NCBI RefSeq assembly: GCF_026212465.1
Contig: NC_080050.1
Span: 171,501 to 235,500 of the forward strand
Direction: 5' to 3'
Length of the DNA: 64,000 nucleotides
Source: Amaranthus tricolor
Lineage: Eukaryota > Streptophyta > Magnoliopsida > Caryophyllales > Amaranthaceae
A program made the position numbers and the translations under genes. The notes under the pieces were generated by a model. The model saw only the letters and a program-made list of their open reading frames with translations, was not told the DNA's origin and searched no databases. Shown here piece by piece: positions 1 through 11,606 of this stretch (the stretch's first letter is position 1; the number at the start of each line of letters is the position of its first letter).

Positions 1-676
1 GAGATCAAAACAACTCTTCTTAACTAAATATCATGATACCAGTTACTCTAGAAATAATCAAAACAACAACTTTATATTATTTCAGCATAAAATCAAACAA
101 TGAGAAAAATGTAGATTTAATCCATAATCATCCATAATCAGAGCTAAAAGAAATTAGCATAAACCAAAAAAAAAAAAAATTAGAAAATTAGAAACAACTA
201 AACAAAACCAGAAATCAGTATCTTAAACCTTAATGCAATGAGAAACCTAGTTTCAGTGTCAATGAGTATCAACAAACAACTAGCAACACAAACATCAGAA
301 AAACAAACCAGCACCTTAATCCATAAGAAAAACAAAATAGATTTAACTAGATCTCAAACATGCTCAAGCATTATTTAAGTTTGTGCCAAATATTCCCCCT
401 TTTGACATCATTCAAAAAGAAGATAAGCAATCAAACCACAACACTAAACATATAGTTATAGTCAAAGAGAGAATAAGGATGCACAAATTAAAAGAACACA
501 ATGAATGCAAGCATGATAAGCAATGACTAATCAAACCTAACAGTTAGTAGCATATGTAAAAAGGTTCAACAAAGTTAACAATGTTTAAGATATGTACCCC
601 AGCTGGTACTAAAGACAAAGAAATTGTTTGGTGACAGAGATAGTAGCAATGAAACATAAAAGATATTAAAGGAGAA
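1..676 (-). other. Noncoding 3' region of the Sirevirus element
   Basis: No gene is seen here. On the minus strand a polypurine tract AAAAGGGGGAA lies at 393-403, inside a TGATGTCAAAAGGGGG context typical of the sequence before Sirevirus 3' LTRs. What follows does not match the LTR at 7713-9189, so this is either an internal polypurine tract or sequence from a rearranged 3' end. The remainder is A-rich. Confidence 0.45.
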
Positions 677-2175
677 CTAGGAAGCAGGAGCATCTTCATC
701 AATATATTCTGTTTCCACCTCCACTGTGTCCAATTTAGCATCAAGACGAGCCTCCATTTGAGTCATCTGGTCAGCTAATGAGGCTAAGGAAACACGAATT
801 TCATCTTGAAATTTGAAGAAGCGATCCTGCAAATCATCAAATTAAGGAGAATGGAGTATAAAGGAGCAGTAGGAATGGTTGTCTGATCAAAGCTTTGTTT
901 TTGAAACGGTTGAACAGGTGGTGGTGATAGGAAATGATGGGATGGTGGAGTGGTTGGCTTTGGTGAGGGAAAATGACTGGGTTCAGCCCTAGAGTCATCA
1001 TCAAGAGTAACTTCAGGTCCCATCCCCTTGTCTTCTTCCTCCTTATCAGAAGGAACAACCTCCTGTTCCTTAACTCCAGCTCCTTCTTTCTCCTGTTCCT
1101 CCTTTTCAACTTCTTTCTCCTGTTCCTCCTGTTCTTCCTTTTCCTTCCCTTCTTCCTCCTGTTTTTCCTTCTCCTTCTCCTCTTCCTCCTGTTCCTCATC
1201 ATCAGAATCAATCTCAACCTGTTCCACAGCATTTTCAAGGATCCCTTCCTCATTTAATTGAAGGCGCAAATTGCTCAAACATTTTGCACCTATCATGTTA
1301 CTGGGACCCATTGGAAAATTATAATCACCAAGTGGAACATCAAATTTGGAGAAAATCCAGGACAACAAACCACCATAGCCTACCATACATCTTTTGGCTA
1401 TACAATCATTTAAATGTGAAATCATCAAGGAAGGAAAATTAATCTTTATATTGTTCACCATACAGTAAATCAAAGTGGCATCTCGAAGACTTACCTCACT
1501 ACGTTTTGAATTTCGTGGTAAAATAAACCTTCGAGCAATGTTGTAGAGTAACTTGTGTAAGGGGGACAAAACATTGTGACTCACTTTACCTCTCTTTTGC
1601 CTAACGCCTAAACATCTCCAAACATCCTTTTCATCTATTCCAGAAAACGCAATTTTAGACCCAACGTAGTAAACATCAAAACCAGTGGCTGGCACTCCTA
1701 GCCACTCTCCTAACGTCAAACTATCAAATTCAATTTCAATTTCTTTAATTGAACTAGAACAAACTCCATCATGAATAGAAAAATTAGAGATGAACTCACG
1801 CATAATTTCTGGGTAAATGGGATTGCAGCAGTAATCGCCCATAAGTGATTCCCAATGTTGAGTTTGTAGAATTTTGTGAAATTGAGGAAAGTTTGTAGTC
1901 TCATACCACTCTTTGTCGAGGCCAAAGCCAACTGACATTTCTTTAGATAGTTCCTCAGCGTTCAAGTAGTGGGTTACCTTGATTTTCTTGACAGAACGTG
2001 TTAGAGGTGTCTTGGATCCTCTTGTTCTCTTACTACCTGCATGTGTTTCCGGGGAGATGGGGGTGCCCTCCTGTTCTTTTGATGAAGACTTAGGCTTAGG
2101 GGTGTGAGAAGATGGGTAGATGACTTGAAGAGGTACAGGTTGCTTCATTTTAGGATTCTGATTCTTGGTCTTCAT
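677..2175 (-). pseudogene. Envelope-like ORF behind pol (putative plant transposon protein domain), frameshifted tail
   Basis: The main frame starts with ATG at 2175 and reads 463 codons to 784. The N-terminal 75 residues are basic and low complexity. Residues about 75-300 form a folded domain with a TLGEWLGVPATGFDVYY segment, as in the proteins annotated as plant 'envelope-like' or 'putative plant transposon protein' that accompany copia elements. Residues 320-390 are an E/K/Q run and 400-430 are proline-rich. A one-base slip near 840 spoils the last residues; the neighbouring frame continues without interruption to a stop at 677-679 and encodes a short heptad-like acidic tail (contains QMTQMEARLDAKLD). 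I see no clear signal peptide or membrane anchor. Its position 437 bases behind pol, same strand, fits the Sirevirus env-like ORF. Function is unknown. Confidence 0.6.
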
Positions 2176-2611
2176 GGATGTTTTGAGAGAGAAAAGAAAG
2201 AGTAATGGAGAGAATGACGGTTTAGGGTTGAGTGAAAGGGAAAGGGTAATGATTATGAAGTGAAAGATGTAACGTGAGGGAGTAAATATACTGGGTATGA
2301 AATGACGTTGTGAAAGTGGAGCAAGGCGAGTGAAGGATTATGATGATTCAACTCCTACTTCCTTAAAAAAATTGCTGGGAAAAAATGTGTTCTTTTTTTT
2401 TTTTTTAATATATATAAAAAGAAAATGATAATATTATGCTACTACCGTTTGATCAAAATAATCATGCAATCATAAGAACATTCAAAGTATATACCTTTAA
2501 AAAATGCGTACCTGATCCTTTCGATAATTGATCTTTCAATCAAGTTTATTGTGGTTGATTGATCATTTTCAATTTTTATTTTGTCTCTAAGAATCATATA
2601 TGACACTTCCT
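2176..2611 (-). other. Spacer between pol and the envelope-like ORF
   Basis: About 440 bases with no ORF of note, AT-rich, with a T-run at about 2392-2406. It may hold the splice acceptor or leader for the downstream ORF, but no site can be singled out. Confidence 0.35.
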
Positions 2612-5600
2612 TTAATGCAGCTTGATCATGCCAAGTTCCAATCTCATTTTCTCATGCTGTTCCCTTGGAAGCGGTTTGGTCATGATATCTGCTATTTGCT
2701 CGTTAGTGTTTACATGCTTAACAATAATATTTTTATTTTCAACATTATCCTTAAGAAAATGATGCCTAATATGGATGTGCTTTACTCGTGAGTGATGCAC
2801 TGGATCTTTGGATATGCATATGGCACTGGTATTATCGCAATAAATAGGAACACATGCATACTTAATACCAAAGTCTCTTAGCTGCTGCTTTATCCATATC
2901 ATTTGGGAACAGCAAGCTGCTGCTGCTACGTACTCAGCTTCAGCAGTTGATAATGCAACAGTGTTTTGTTTCTTGGAACTCCACGAAACTAAACATGAGC
3001 CAAGAAATTGTACCATACCTGACGTGCTTTTTCTATTAACAAGATCTCCTGCATAATCTGCATCACTAAAGCCTTTCAAATCAAAGACATCACTTTTAGG
3101 ATAAAATAATGATAAATCATCTGTTCCCTTTAGATATCTCAAAATACGTTTCACTGCAGTTAGATGTGATTCTTTAGGGTTAGATTGAAATCTCGCACAT
3201 AGACCAACACTAAATGCAATATCGGGTCTACTAGCAGTTAGATATAATAAAGATCCAATAATGCCTCTATACATAGTTTGGTCAATATTTGTTCCATTTG
3301 TATCTTCATCTAATCTTACATTAGTAGCCATGGGTGTATGGTTGGTTTTAGCGTTATTCAAGCCATATTTCTTAAGAAGTTCTTTTATATATTTTTGTTG
3401 ATGAATAAAGATACCATTAGCAGTTTGTTTAATTTGCAAACCAAGAAAGAAATTTAATTCTCCCATCATGCTCATTTCAAATTCAGTGCTCATAAGGTTA
3501 GCAAATTCTTTACATAGCAATTTATTTGTGGCACCAAAAATAATATCATCAACATATATTTGAACAACTAATATATTGGAACCTTTATTCTTAAAGAATA
3601 AGGTTTTATCAATTTTACCTCTAATAAAGTCATTTTGGATCAAAAACTTTGATAGTCTTTCATACCATTGCCTTGGAGCTTGTTTCAACCCATAAAGAGC
3701 TTTATCAAGCTTATAGACATGATCAAGACACGAGGTATTCTCAAAGCCAGGCGGTTGTTCAACAAAAACTTCTTCATCAAGAAAACCATTCAAGAAAGCA
3801 CATTTCACATCCATTTGATATAATTTAAAGTTCATAAATGCAGCAAAAGAAATTAAAATTCTAATAGCTTCTAACCTTGCTACTGGAGCAAATGTCTCAG
3901 TATAATCAATACCTTCTTGTTGATTGTACCCTTTGACCACGAGCCTTGCTTTGTTTCTTACAATTATTCCATGCTCATCTAGTTTGTTCCGAAATACCCA
4001 CTTCAAACCAATTACCTTCTTGTGTTTTGGTTTGGGTTCTAAATGCCATACTTTGTTCCTTTCAAATTCGTTCAATTCATCTTGCATGGCTACAACCCAT
4101 TCGGAATCCTTTAGAGCTTCTTCGTGATTTTTGGGTTCAAGTGATGATAGGAACGCAAAATGTGCACAAAAATTTCTCATTTGAGATCGAGTTTGTGTTC
4201 CTTTATTCAAATCACTTACAATCAAATCAAGAGGATGGTATTTTTGATATCTCCAAGGTTTTGGCACAAAATCTCTTGTGGGAACAGTAGCATGTTCTGG
4301 TTCATCAGCTTGATTAACATTCTGTTCAGCTACTGGATTGTTCTGCTCATCTGTGGGAACAGCTGGATTGGGAACAGTCTGCTGTTCCTGATGTTCTGGC
4401 AGTTCCTGAACTTGATCAGTACTTTCTGTTTCTGCTGGAACCGGCTGTTCACCAGCTGTTTCTTGATCATGCACTTTCAATTCTTCATCATCTTCCTCTA
4501 GATTTGCAAGACCTATCTTAAAATTATTTGTATCCTGTTCACTTGACAAAAAGTTAGTTTCATCGAAAATTATGTGAACGGATTTTTCCACACCCATTGT
4601 TCTTTTGTTATAGACTCTATATGCCTTACTTTGAGATGAGTAGCCAAGAAATACTGCTTCATCACTTCTTTCATCAAATTTACCTATATTCCGTTTTCCA
4701 TTAACATGTACAAAACATTTGCATCCAAACACATGAAAATAGGCAATATTTGGTTTAACACCTTTAAACAGTTCATAGGGTGTCTTAGAAGTGATTGGTC
4801 TTATCAATACTCTATTTAAAATATAACATGCAGTATTAACAGCCTCGGCCCAAAAATTTCTAGGTAAACCACTAGCAATTAACATAGTTCTAGCCATTTC
4901 TTCTAAATTTCTATTTTTCCTTTCTACAACACCATTTTGTTGTGGTGTTCTAGGGGCGGAAAAATTGTGACTTATTCCATGTTCATTGCAATAACTCATA
5001 AAACTTGAATTTTCAAATTCTTTACCATGATCTGACCTTATGTGAACAATTTGATTATTGGTAGATTTTTGTATTTTGTTAGCGAAAGAAACAAACTCAT
5101 TAAAGGCTTCATGTTTACTAACTAGAAATAAAGTCCATGTAAATCTACTATAATCATCAACAATAACAAACACATATCTCTTGCCACTCCGGCTTTGTAT
5201 TCTCATAGGTCCACACAAATCCATATGTAATAGTTCAAGCGTTTTTGAGGTGGTCACAACATTCTTTGGTTTAAAAGATGACCTAACTTGTTTTCCTTTG
5301 GTACAAGGATCACATATTTCATCCTTAAGGAATTTTATAGCTGGTAGTCCTCTAACTAGGTCTTTAGATCTTAATGTATTAATCAATGAATAACTAGCAT
5401 GACCTAGACGCTTATGCCAAAGAAGTGGGTCATCTTCTATAACACTTAGACACGTTAGACTAGCTTTGGGAACAGTGTCCAGGTCCACTACATAAGTGTT
5501 CCCTTTTCTGTTTCCCTCAAGAATAATGTCTCTAGTGTCATTCCTAAAAATAATGCACTTTTCAGAAGTAAAGTTTACAGAGTTACCCTTATCACAAAAT

Positions 5601-5830
5601 TGAGAAATGCTGAGTAAGTTGTGTTTCAAATTCTCGACTAAAAATACATTATCAATGGCGTGGGAACATGACCTTCCAACCTTTTCTTTGGCGATTATCT
5701 CACCCTTCATATTGTCACCGAAGGTTACTGTTCCCCCATCATAGGCTTCAAGTGAGAGAAATTTAGATTTGTCACCCGTCATATGCTTGGAACACCCACT
5801 GTCGAGATACCATGAGCTGTTCCCCCTCAC
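2612..5830 (-). CDS. pol: Sirevirus pol polyprotein (protease, integrase, reverse transcriptase, RNase H)
   Basis: 1072 codons, no internal stop. Protease: [11 protein letters not shown], catalytic Asp about residue 10. Integrase: zinc-binding H139, H144, C173, C176, then D204, D267 (RSDHGKEF) and E303 ([11 protein letters not shown]), the D,D-35-E pattern. A long acidic, Q/E/P-rich linker covers about 440-520. Reverse transcriptase: core at 600-830 with YVDD at 759-762. RNase H: DADYAG (about 923), STAEAEY (961-967), CDNTSA (about 999). All key catalytic residues are present. The listed start is a GTG; the frame is entered from gag by an unresolved route because gag ends 17 bases upstream in a different frame. 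The product would copy element RNA to DNA and integrate it. Confidence 0.92.
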   Translation of the reverse strand: MRGNSSWYLDSGCSKHMTGDKSKFLSLEAYDGGTVTFGDNMKGEIIAKEKVGRSCSHAIDNVFLVENLKHNLLSISQFCDKGNSVNFTSEKCIIFRNDTRDIILEGNRKGNTYVVDLDTVPKASLTCLSVIEDDPLLWHKRLGHASYSLINTLRSKDLVRGLPAIKFLKDEICDPCTKGKQVRSSFKPKNVVTTSKTLELLHMDLCGPMRIQSRSGKRYVFVIVDDYSRFTWTLFLVSKHEAFNEFVSFANKIQKSTNNQIVHIRSDHGKEFENSSFMSYCNEHGISHNFSAPRTPQQNGVVERKNRNLEEMARTMLIASGLPRNFWAEAVNTACYILNRVLIRPITSKTPYELFKGVKPNIAYFHVFGCKCFVHVNGKRNIGKFDERSDEAVFLGYSSQSKAYRVYNKRTMGVEKSVHIIFDETNFLSSEQDTNNFKIGLANLEEDDEELKVHDQETAGEQPVPAETESTDQVQELPEHQEQQTVPNPAVPTDEQNNPVAEQNVNQADEPEHATVPTRDFVPKPWRYQKYHPLDLIVSDLNKGTQTRSQMRNFCAHFAFLSSLEPKNHEEALKDSEWVVAMQDELNEFERNKVWHLEPKPKHKKVIGLKWVFRNKLDEHGIIVRNKARLVVKGYNQQEGIDYTETFAPVARLEAIRILISFAAFMNFKLYQMDVKCAFLNGFLDEEVFVEQPPGFENTSCLDHVYKLDKALYGLKQAPRQWYERLSKFLIQNDFIRGKIDKTLFFKNKGSNILVVQIYVDDIIFGATNKLLCKEFANLMSTEFEMSMMGELNFFLGLQIKQTANGIFIHQQKYIKELLKKYGLNNAKTNHTPMATNVRLDEDTNGTNIDQTMYRGIIGSLLYLTASRPDIAFSVGLCARFQSNPKESHLTAVKRILRYLKGTDDLSLFYPKSDVFDLKGFSDADYAGDLVNRKSTSGMVQFLGSCLVSWSSKKQNTVALSTAEAEYVAAAACCSQMIWIKQQLRDFGIKYACVPIYCDNTSAICISKDPVHHSRVKHIHIRHHFLKDNVENKNIIVKHVNTNEQIADIMTKPLPREQHEKMRLELGMIKLH

Positions 5831-5847
5831 TTGGACCTGTAAGATAA

Positions 5848-7644
5848 TTAATTGTTAATTATAGGAACCCAGACTTTCTTGGGTTCCTTGTCGATCTTAC
5901 ATGAATCATATTTATCAATTTGAATGTTATCGACATAGTTTCTGTTAGAGACAGTATACTGTTCCCTTTTGGTGCACTGTTCCTTCAGATGGCCAGCTTT
6001 TCCACAGAAGGTACAGTACCTGTCTCTAGGAAGATCAACGTAAGCTTTCTTACTTTTGTTATTCTTAAAATATTTTAGGCCTTGTGATTTCTTACTTTTA
6101 GCATCTAGAATCCATTTGGGAGTTATTTTGATTTTCCCTTTTTCTCTTGAATTTAATTCAAGATTGTTATTGTTGTTACGGTTGGATTCCGAATTCATTT
6201 TTAAATATTGAAAATCATTGCATAAATCTTTAGTAGATGCATCTATCAATTCCTCATTTAAGCCTAATAATTTGTATTGCGATAGCTCAATGTTAAGAAT
6301 AACATTTTCCTTCTTAAGTCTCTCCATATTTTCCTTTAGGATTATATTTTGGTCCAACAAACCGAAAAATCTGTTTTGGACATCATGTCTAAAGGTGTTT
6401 ATGTATGAGACATGGTCTTTGCTTACCTTAAGTTCCTTTTCTAACTTGAGACACTTATCATTGCAATTTTCAAGTTTAACTTGTGCCTCTTTTAACAACT
6501 CTTTTAATTCATTTTTACTTGGATTGAATGAATGGTCAGAAAATGAATTAGAAATATTTACCTGCTTCTCCTTGCCTTTATGTGCAGCCATGAGACATAG
6601 GTTAGCTGTCTCCTCTTCTTCGGGAACAATAGTTTCATTCTCACTTTCAGTTTCTCCCCATGCAGCAATCATGGCCTTACGAAAGTCAGTCTTGTTAAGA
6701 TTCTCTTTGTTCAATGGTCTTCTTGAATCTCTTGTCTTTCCCTTGCCCTTTTCATTCTTCCATGTTGGGCAATCCTTGATGAAGTGTTCGGTACTTCCAC
6801 ATTTGTGGCATTCAAGATTTTTTGTTCTTCTTTCTTTGTTGTTTCTTTGATTTGCATACCTGCTGTTCCTGAAGAACTTCTTGAATTTTCGTACCAATAA
6901 AGCAGCCTCTTCCTCATCACATTCTGATTCGTCCTGTTCCCCCGCTGCCAGAGCCAGTCCCTTGTTCCTAGAACTGTCTGCTGTTCCCAAATGCAATTCA
7001 TGTGTCATTAGGGAACCAGTCAGCTCCTCTAGATTAAACTTTGTAAAATCTTTGGACTCTTGTATAGCAGTAACCTTGGCCCTCCAGCGCTCATCTTGAG
7101 GAAGGCTCCTAAGAATCTTCCTTACTTGTTCATCAGTGGGAATTATTCTTCCAAGAGAGACAAGCTCGTTTGTTATGTTGGTGAACCTAGTGAACATCTC
7201 TTGGATACTTTCTCTTGGCTCCATAACAAATCTCTCGTATTTAGACATTAACAAATCAATTTTGGACCGTTTTACTTCACTTGTTCCCTCATGGGTAACA
7301 GCAAGCAGGTCCCAAATTTGCTTAGCGGATTTGCACCCCATAATTCTATTATGCTCGTTTGGTCCAAGACCACAATGAAGTAATTTTATAGCAAGAGCAT
7401 TTAATTCCATTTTCTGAAAATCTTCTTTTTCATATTCGGTTATAGGTTTGGGAACAATTTCATTGTTGGAGTTAGTAGTGGTTACCTCAAAATCTCCGAT
7501 TTCTATGACTCTCCAAACTTGATAATTTTCCGCTTTGATGAAGATCTCCATCCTATTCTTCCAGTATGTATAGAATTTTCCATCGAACATTGGCGGTCTT
7601 TGAGTTGAATACCCTTCTTCCATTCGCTCGTTCATAATTGACAT
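5848..7644 (-). CDS. gag: Sirevirus gag nucleocapsid protein
   Basis: 598 codons from an ATG at 7644. Residues 15-220 are a copia-type gag domain ([16 protein letters not shown], then the [11 protein letters not shown] stretch). There are two CCHC zinc knuckles, [14 protein letters not shown] at 279-292 and [14 protein letters not shown] at 544-557. Between them lies a charged, leucine/lysine-rich segment (about 370-470) likely to form a coiled coil. Large gags with a coiled-coil insertion are typical of Sireviruses. It would assemble particles and bind element RNA. It ends at a TAA just before pol, in another frame. Confidence 0.9.
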   Translation of the reverse strand: MSIMNERMEEGYSTQRPPMFDGKFYTYWKNRMEIFIKAENYQVWRVIEIGDFEVTTTNSNNEIVPKPITEYEKEDFQKMELNALAIKLLHCGLGPNEHNRIMGCKSAKQIWDLLAVTHEGTSEVKRSKIDLLMSKYERFVMEPRESIQEMFTRFTNITNELVSLGRIIPTDEQVRKILRSLPQDERWRAKVTAIQESKDFTKFNLEELTGSLMTHELHLGTADSSRNKGLALAAGEQDESECDEEEAALLVRKFKKFFRNSRYANQRNNKERRTKNLECHKCGSTEHFIKDCPTWKNEKGKGKTRDSRRPLNKENLNKTDFRKAMIAAWGETESENETIVPEEEETANLCLMAAHKGKEKQVNISNSFSDHSFNPSKNELKELLKEAQVKLENCNDKCLKLEKELKVSKDHVSYINTFRHDVQNRFFGLLDQNIILKENMERLKKENVILNIELSQYKLLGLNEELIDASTKDLCNDFQYLKMNSESNRNNNNNLELNSREKGKIKITPKWILDAKSKKSQGLKYFKNNKSKKAYVDLPRDRYCTFCGKAGHLKEQCTKREQYTVSNRNYVDNIQIDKYDSCKIDKEPKKVWVPIINN

Positions 7645-7698
7645 TTTTCGGGAACACCAGAATCTGCCCTCAGGGTTTCCTGATCTTCTGGGAACAGG

Positions 7699-7710
7699 GC
7701 TCTGATACCA
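7699..7710 (-). promoter_or_regulatory. Primer-binding site, initiator tRNA-Met
   Basis: The minus strand reads TGGTATCAGAGC, complementary to the 3' end of plant initiator tRNA-Met. It lies two bases inside the LTR end, as expected for minus-strand priming of a copia element. Confidence 0.9.
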
Positions 7711-7712
7711 AT

Positions 7713-9189
7713 TGTTGATTCAATTAGGAACGGGAACAGCAACAAGAGGGGGGGTGAATTGTTGTTGTTGCAAGTTTAAGCGATTGTGCCCTGTTTTTGC
7801 GGAATTATTCAAAATAAATAAAGCTTAAACTAAGAGCAAAATAATAAGAGAGACGCACGATTTTACGTGGAAACCTTTTGGGCCTAAACAAAAGGAAAAA
7901 CCACGACCACTTGGGATTTCTAACAACTTCACTATGTTTAAGGCAATTAGTTACAATTACAATAAACACCTTACTTCACTCGAAGCGAAACAACTAGGCC
8001 AACTCTTCACTCTCTAATTGCTTTACTCAAAGCAACAAACTTAGCTTTACAATAAGCTAATCCTCTCTAGCTTCACTAAAAGCTATCTAACTTCCCCCTT
8101 AGACTCACCCGAGTCTAATTACATAAACTCTCAAAATCCCTTACAAAAAGGATAGAAATTCTCTAAAATAAATCAAAGAGTTGCACAAGTAAATATTATG
8201 AATTAATTGGCAATTTAAAATCACAAAATATTACTTGTAGAATTTCAAAATCAAACGCACAAAAATTATTTTTCTCTTAAAGCATGCGTTAATTCTCCAT
8301 TTAAAAAACCGAGCTAGTTAGCTTATTTATAATAAAATAAATTTCTAAAAATAGAAAAATATTCCAACCCATTATCCTTAGTCATGGATCAATGAATGAT
8401 GCTGAATGAATCACAAAACGGTTAATACTTCAGCCTTTGAATAAATCAAACAAACGGTTAAGGCAATCAGTAACCGCTATTTCCTGATAACCGCTGTTCC
8501 CTGATAACCGCTGTTCCCTAAAGTAGCAGTTTCTTCAGTAGTAATTCCTGTTCCCCAAATTAATGGCTGGAACTTCATGCTATATTTAGAAAACGGTTTA
8601 GTAAAACGGTTATCTTTTGACTAATTCTAAAAACGGTTATCTTTTGACTAATTCTTAGAAAATGGTTATTTTTACTATTTTTAGGAAAAGATTATTTTTA
8701 TTATATTTCAGAAAATCCAAAAATAATTAAGACCTAACTGCTGTTCCTACTTTTTAGTAGATCCAAGTTTATCTCCTAAAAATAAGGAATTAATCTTGAA
8801 ACCACCACGTAAGGAATTTTAGAAATTCTTTTTGCCAATTAACTTTAATAAACTAATGCAACCAATTAATTTAAATACATTAACTAAAAAATAAAAGATA
8901 GAATTTATTAGCTAACGTAAATTGACTTCAGTTTGGGAACACTGCGCTGTCTCCAAATTCCAACTTGCTAGAACATCAAACCTGGGAACAGTAGACTTTC
9001 TGTCTCCATTTTACATCCCACGTGATATACTCTTCTAGCATCTCTTGAAACCTTTTGACATGTATATTCCCATGAACTAAGCCATAGGTACTATCAACGA
9101 TCATAATTAATCGGATATCGACCTGCACAAAATCTCTAAACACATATTTGCTAAAGTGTAGTCATCATCAAAACTCAAGAGGTCCAACA
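7713..9189 (-). repeat. 5' LTR of the Sirevirus element
   Basis: Bounded by TG at 7713 and CA at 9188-9189 (1477 bp). On the minus strand it starts TGTTGGACCTCTTGAG. It contains short direct repeats, among them a repeated AACGGTTATCTTTTGACTA (about 8593-8660) and a repeated ATAACCGCTGTTCCCT near 8488-8520. The right edge is inferred from the LTR start motif and from the change into the RABA-intron repeat; the second LTR is not in the window to confirm it. Confidence 0.75.
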
Positions 9190-9232
9190 AAACATTTGCC
9201 CAACCGCATTCTGGAATTGATCTTCTATTTAG
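9190..9232. repeat. RABA-intron repeat remnant next to the LTR
   Basis: TTTGCCCAACCGCATTCTGG matches the intron part of the RABA capture units at about 12800 and 16980. It marks what the Sirevirus element inserted into. The first five bases, AAACA, may be the target duplication. Confidence 0.5.
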
Positions 9233-11067
9233 ATACATTTTGGCTTAGAGTGATTATCGTAATAGTTAAAAAATAACTATTAGGATTTGTTGATAATACT
9301 TAGCTGATTTTGTTTAAATTCAGTCATAATCTGTAAGTCTCTTTTGTCTTTTTCCAACATGGCATCTAGCCCCGCTATCAACCGACCCCGACCACTAATT
9401 GCCAGGTGCATCATCCCAGACCATTTGGAATAGTTTTGGTTGTTGAATTTTTTCTGAGATGGATATAGTTGTGTTGCTTATGGATTGGGTGGGTATTTTG
9501 AAACAATCCGTAATAGCTGGCTCATGGCGGACTCTTTGTCCTCCAGTAAGTATAAAGATAAGTTATGGTAAAAGATGAGTCGGGTTGGGATCGACTGAAC
9601 GGATCAAGGATTTTAAAAAATAAACTCACTAGAAATAGTGGGTCTCAACTAAAAATGATGATGTGGAACGTGTCAAAACTGTGCACTCTTATTGATCCGT
9701 GTATCCCTTTTAAGATGTTTAGAATTGTTGGGATTAAGAGTTTGTTATGACACGTAACAAGTTGTTATAAATACCTGTGTATAGTGTATTCTTGCTTCTG
9801 TATAAATATAGGCGCAGGCTCATTGTGTAAAGTGTATTGTTGATTTGAATAAATATAGGTGGAGGGTTATTGAAAAAATCTAATTAATTCATTATTGATA
9901 TTTCTTTCTCCTACATTTTACCGAAGAAATGAATAAATATTGGCTGATGTTCATTCCAATACGCCCCAACTCCAAGGTAGAGATTATTGCCCAATTAGGT
10001 TATCCACAAAAATGAATTTCAAGACCTATTTGTGCTATAAGGTACGTTTCCCATTAAAGAAGTCTATTTCTGGTTTAGCTATTTTAAGATCAAATCGAAT
10101 AATGGAACCTGTTGCAGCCAAGAAAAATTGTATTTATAATCTTTAGTCATTCAATGTAATAAATGGCTATAAATACAAATTTTCTTGGCTGCAACAGGTT
10201 CTATAATTCGATTTGATCTTAAAATAGCTAAAGCAGGAAAGGAAAGTACCTCATTGCACAAACAAGTCTTGAAATTCCATGTTTGTGGATAACCTAATTG
10301 GGCAATAACATTCCTTGGGGTTGGGGTGTATTAGAATGAACATCAGCCAATATTTATCCATTTCTTGAGTGAAATGCAGGAGAAAGAAATATCAACAATG
10401 AATTGGAATTAGATTTTTTCAATAATCCTCAGCCTATAATTATTCAAAGCTAAAATACACTTCACACAATGAGCTTTTGCCTATATTTATACAGAAACAA
10501 GAATACACTATACACAGGTATTTTTAACAAACCGTTATGTATCATAACAAACTCTTAATCCCAACAATTCTAAACATCTTAAAAGAGAAACACGGATTAA
10601 TAAGAGTGCGCAATTTTGACTCGTTCCACAACATCATTTTTAGTTGAGGCCCACTATTTTTAGTGAGTTTATTTTTTAAAATCCTTGATCCGTTGAGTCG
10701 ACCCCAACCCGGCTCATCATTTACCATAACTTACCTTTATACTTAATGGAGGATAAAGAGTCCACCATGAGCCAACTATTACGGATTATGTCAAAATAAA
10801 CACCAAACCCGATCGAATCCATAAGCAACACGATATCCATCTCAGAAAAATTTCAGCAACCAATACTATTCCAAAAGGTCCGTGTTGATGCACCTAGCAA
10901 TTAGTGGTCGGGGTCGGATGATAGCAGGGCTAGATGCCAAGTTGGACAAACACAAAAGAGAATTACAGATTATGACTGAAATCAAACAAAATCAGCTAAA
11001 TATTATCAACAAATCCTAATAGTTATTTTTTTAACTATTACGATAATCACTCCAAGCCAAATTATAT
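9233..11067. mobile_element. Foldback unit 1: 1.8 kb palindrome with ORF-bearing arms
   Basis: Two arms of about 900 bp face each other around 10150. The left arm runs from TTTTGGCTTAGAGTGATTATCG to the short-ORF block; the right arm is its reverse complement, ending CGATAATCACTCCAAGCCAAA. Each arm carries an outer segment (with CCTCCAGTAAGTATAAAG, and an AATATAGGCG-type motif) and an inner short-ORF block. The arms differ by scattered substitutions and small indels. The short ORF here is interrupted by a TGA. No autonomous transposase is visible. Confidence 0.65.
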
Positions 11068-11097
11068 CAAAACAGGTGATGAAGTTAATACTTTGCC

Positions 11098-11606
11098 TTT
11101 TAAAATTCCAGAAAGCGGTTGGGCAAATGTTTTGTAATTGAAGATTGTATGATGGTATTTTTTTGATTTTGTTGTTATTTTAAATTTCTTTCGCCATGGG
11201 TTTCTAAGTTTCTTTGTTTGGGGATTGTGGAGGTTTTAGTGATATACTATGCCTTTCAAATTCCAGAATGACGTTGGGCAAAGATTCCATAGTTGAAGAT
11301 TGTATGATGGTATTTTTTAAATTCGTTGCTATTTTTAATTTCCTTTCAAATGTAGATGATTTGTTGTGAGTTTTAATTGCTTTTGTAATCTTGTTGCTTT
11401 TGAGAAGTAGTAATTTATTGATTCTATCCCCTTTGTCAGGTTGTTAAATTGGTTGATATGTGTTAGATTAGAATATTTTGTTGTCAATAAGCTATGGAAG
11501 CCGGTGAGGATGCTAATGGTTCAGCTGTTCCAGCCGGTGAGAAGATAGATATCGGCAAAGTGTCTGCTGTGAAGAAAGGTGGTTGCTGCTCCAATTGAGT
11601 AAGGCA
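11098..11606 (+). pseudogene. Captured RABA/Rab11-like gene fragment, copy 1 (intron plus last exon)
   Basis: An intron-like stretch ends in the acceptor TTGTTGTCAATAAG and is followed by an open segment at 11494-11598 (34 codons). That segment is acidic/polar, then IDIGK, then VSAVKKGGCCSN and a stop. The tail VSAVKKxGCCSx with a double-cysteine prenylation motif is the C-terminus of plant RABA (Rab11-type) GTPases. No GTPase core is present, so it cannot bind nucleotide. One codon (GAA after GGCAAA) is missing compared with copies 2 and 3. It lies between two foldback units and appears to be part of their repeating unit. Confidence 0.55.

Larger units (their letters stand above)
1..9189 (-). 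mobile_element. Sirevirus-type Ty1/copia retrotransposon, 3' end outside the window
   Basis: Minus-strand order is LTR (9189-7713), primer site (7710-7699), gag (7644-5848), pol (5830-2612), envelope-like ORF (2175-677), then noncoding sequence to the window edge. The protease-integrase-RT-RNase H order is copia-type. The large two-knuckle gag, the LTR start (TGTTGGACCTCTTGAG on the minus strand) and an extra ORF behind pol are Sirevirus traits. gag and pol are each free of internal stops, so the copy is fairly young. The 3' LTR and left target duplication are not visible. The right flank, AAACATTTGCCC, is part of the RABA-intron repeat described below, so the element landed inside such a copy. 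Confidence 0.85.

Noticed and set aside
973..1261. Two plus-strand ORFs rich in Leu/Phe or Ser
   Set aside because: They are the complement of the E/K/Q run in the envelope-like ORF; the low complexity explains the open frames.
3924..4501. Several plus-strand ORFs over pol
   Set aside because: Antisense shadows of an intact pol frame with clear catalytic motifs.
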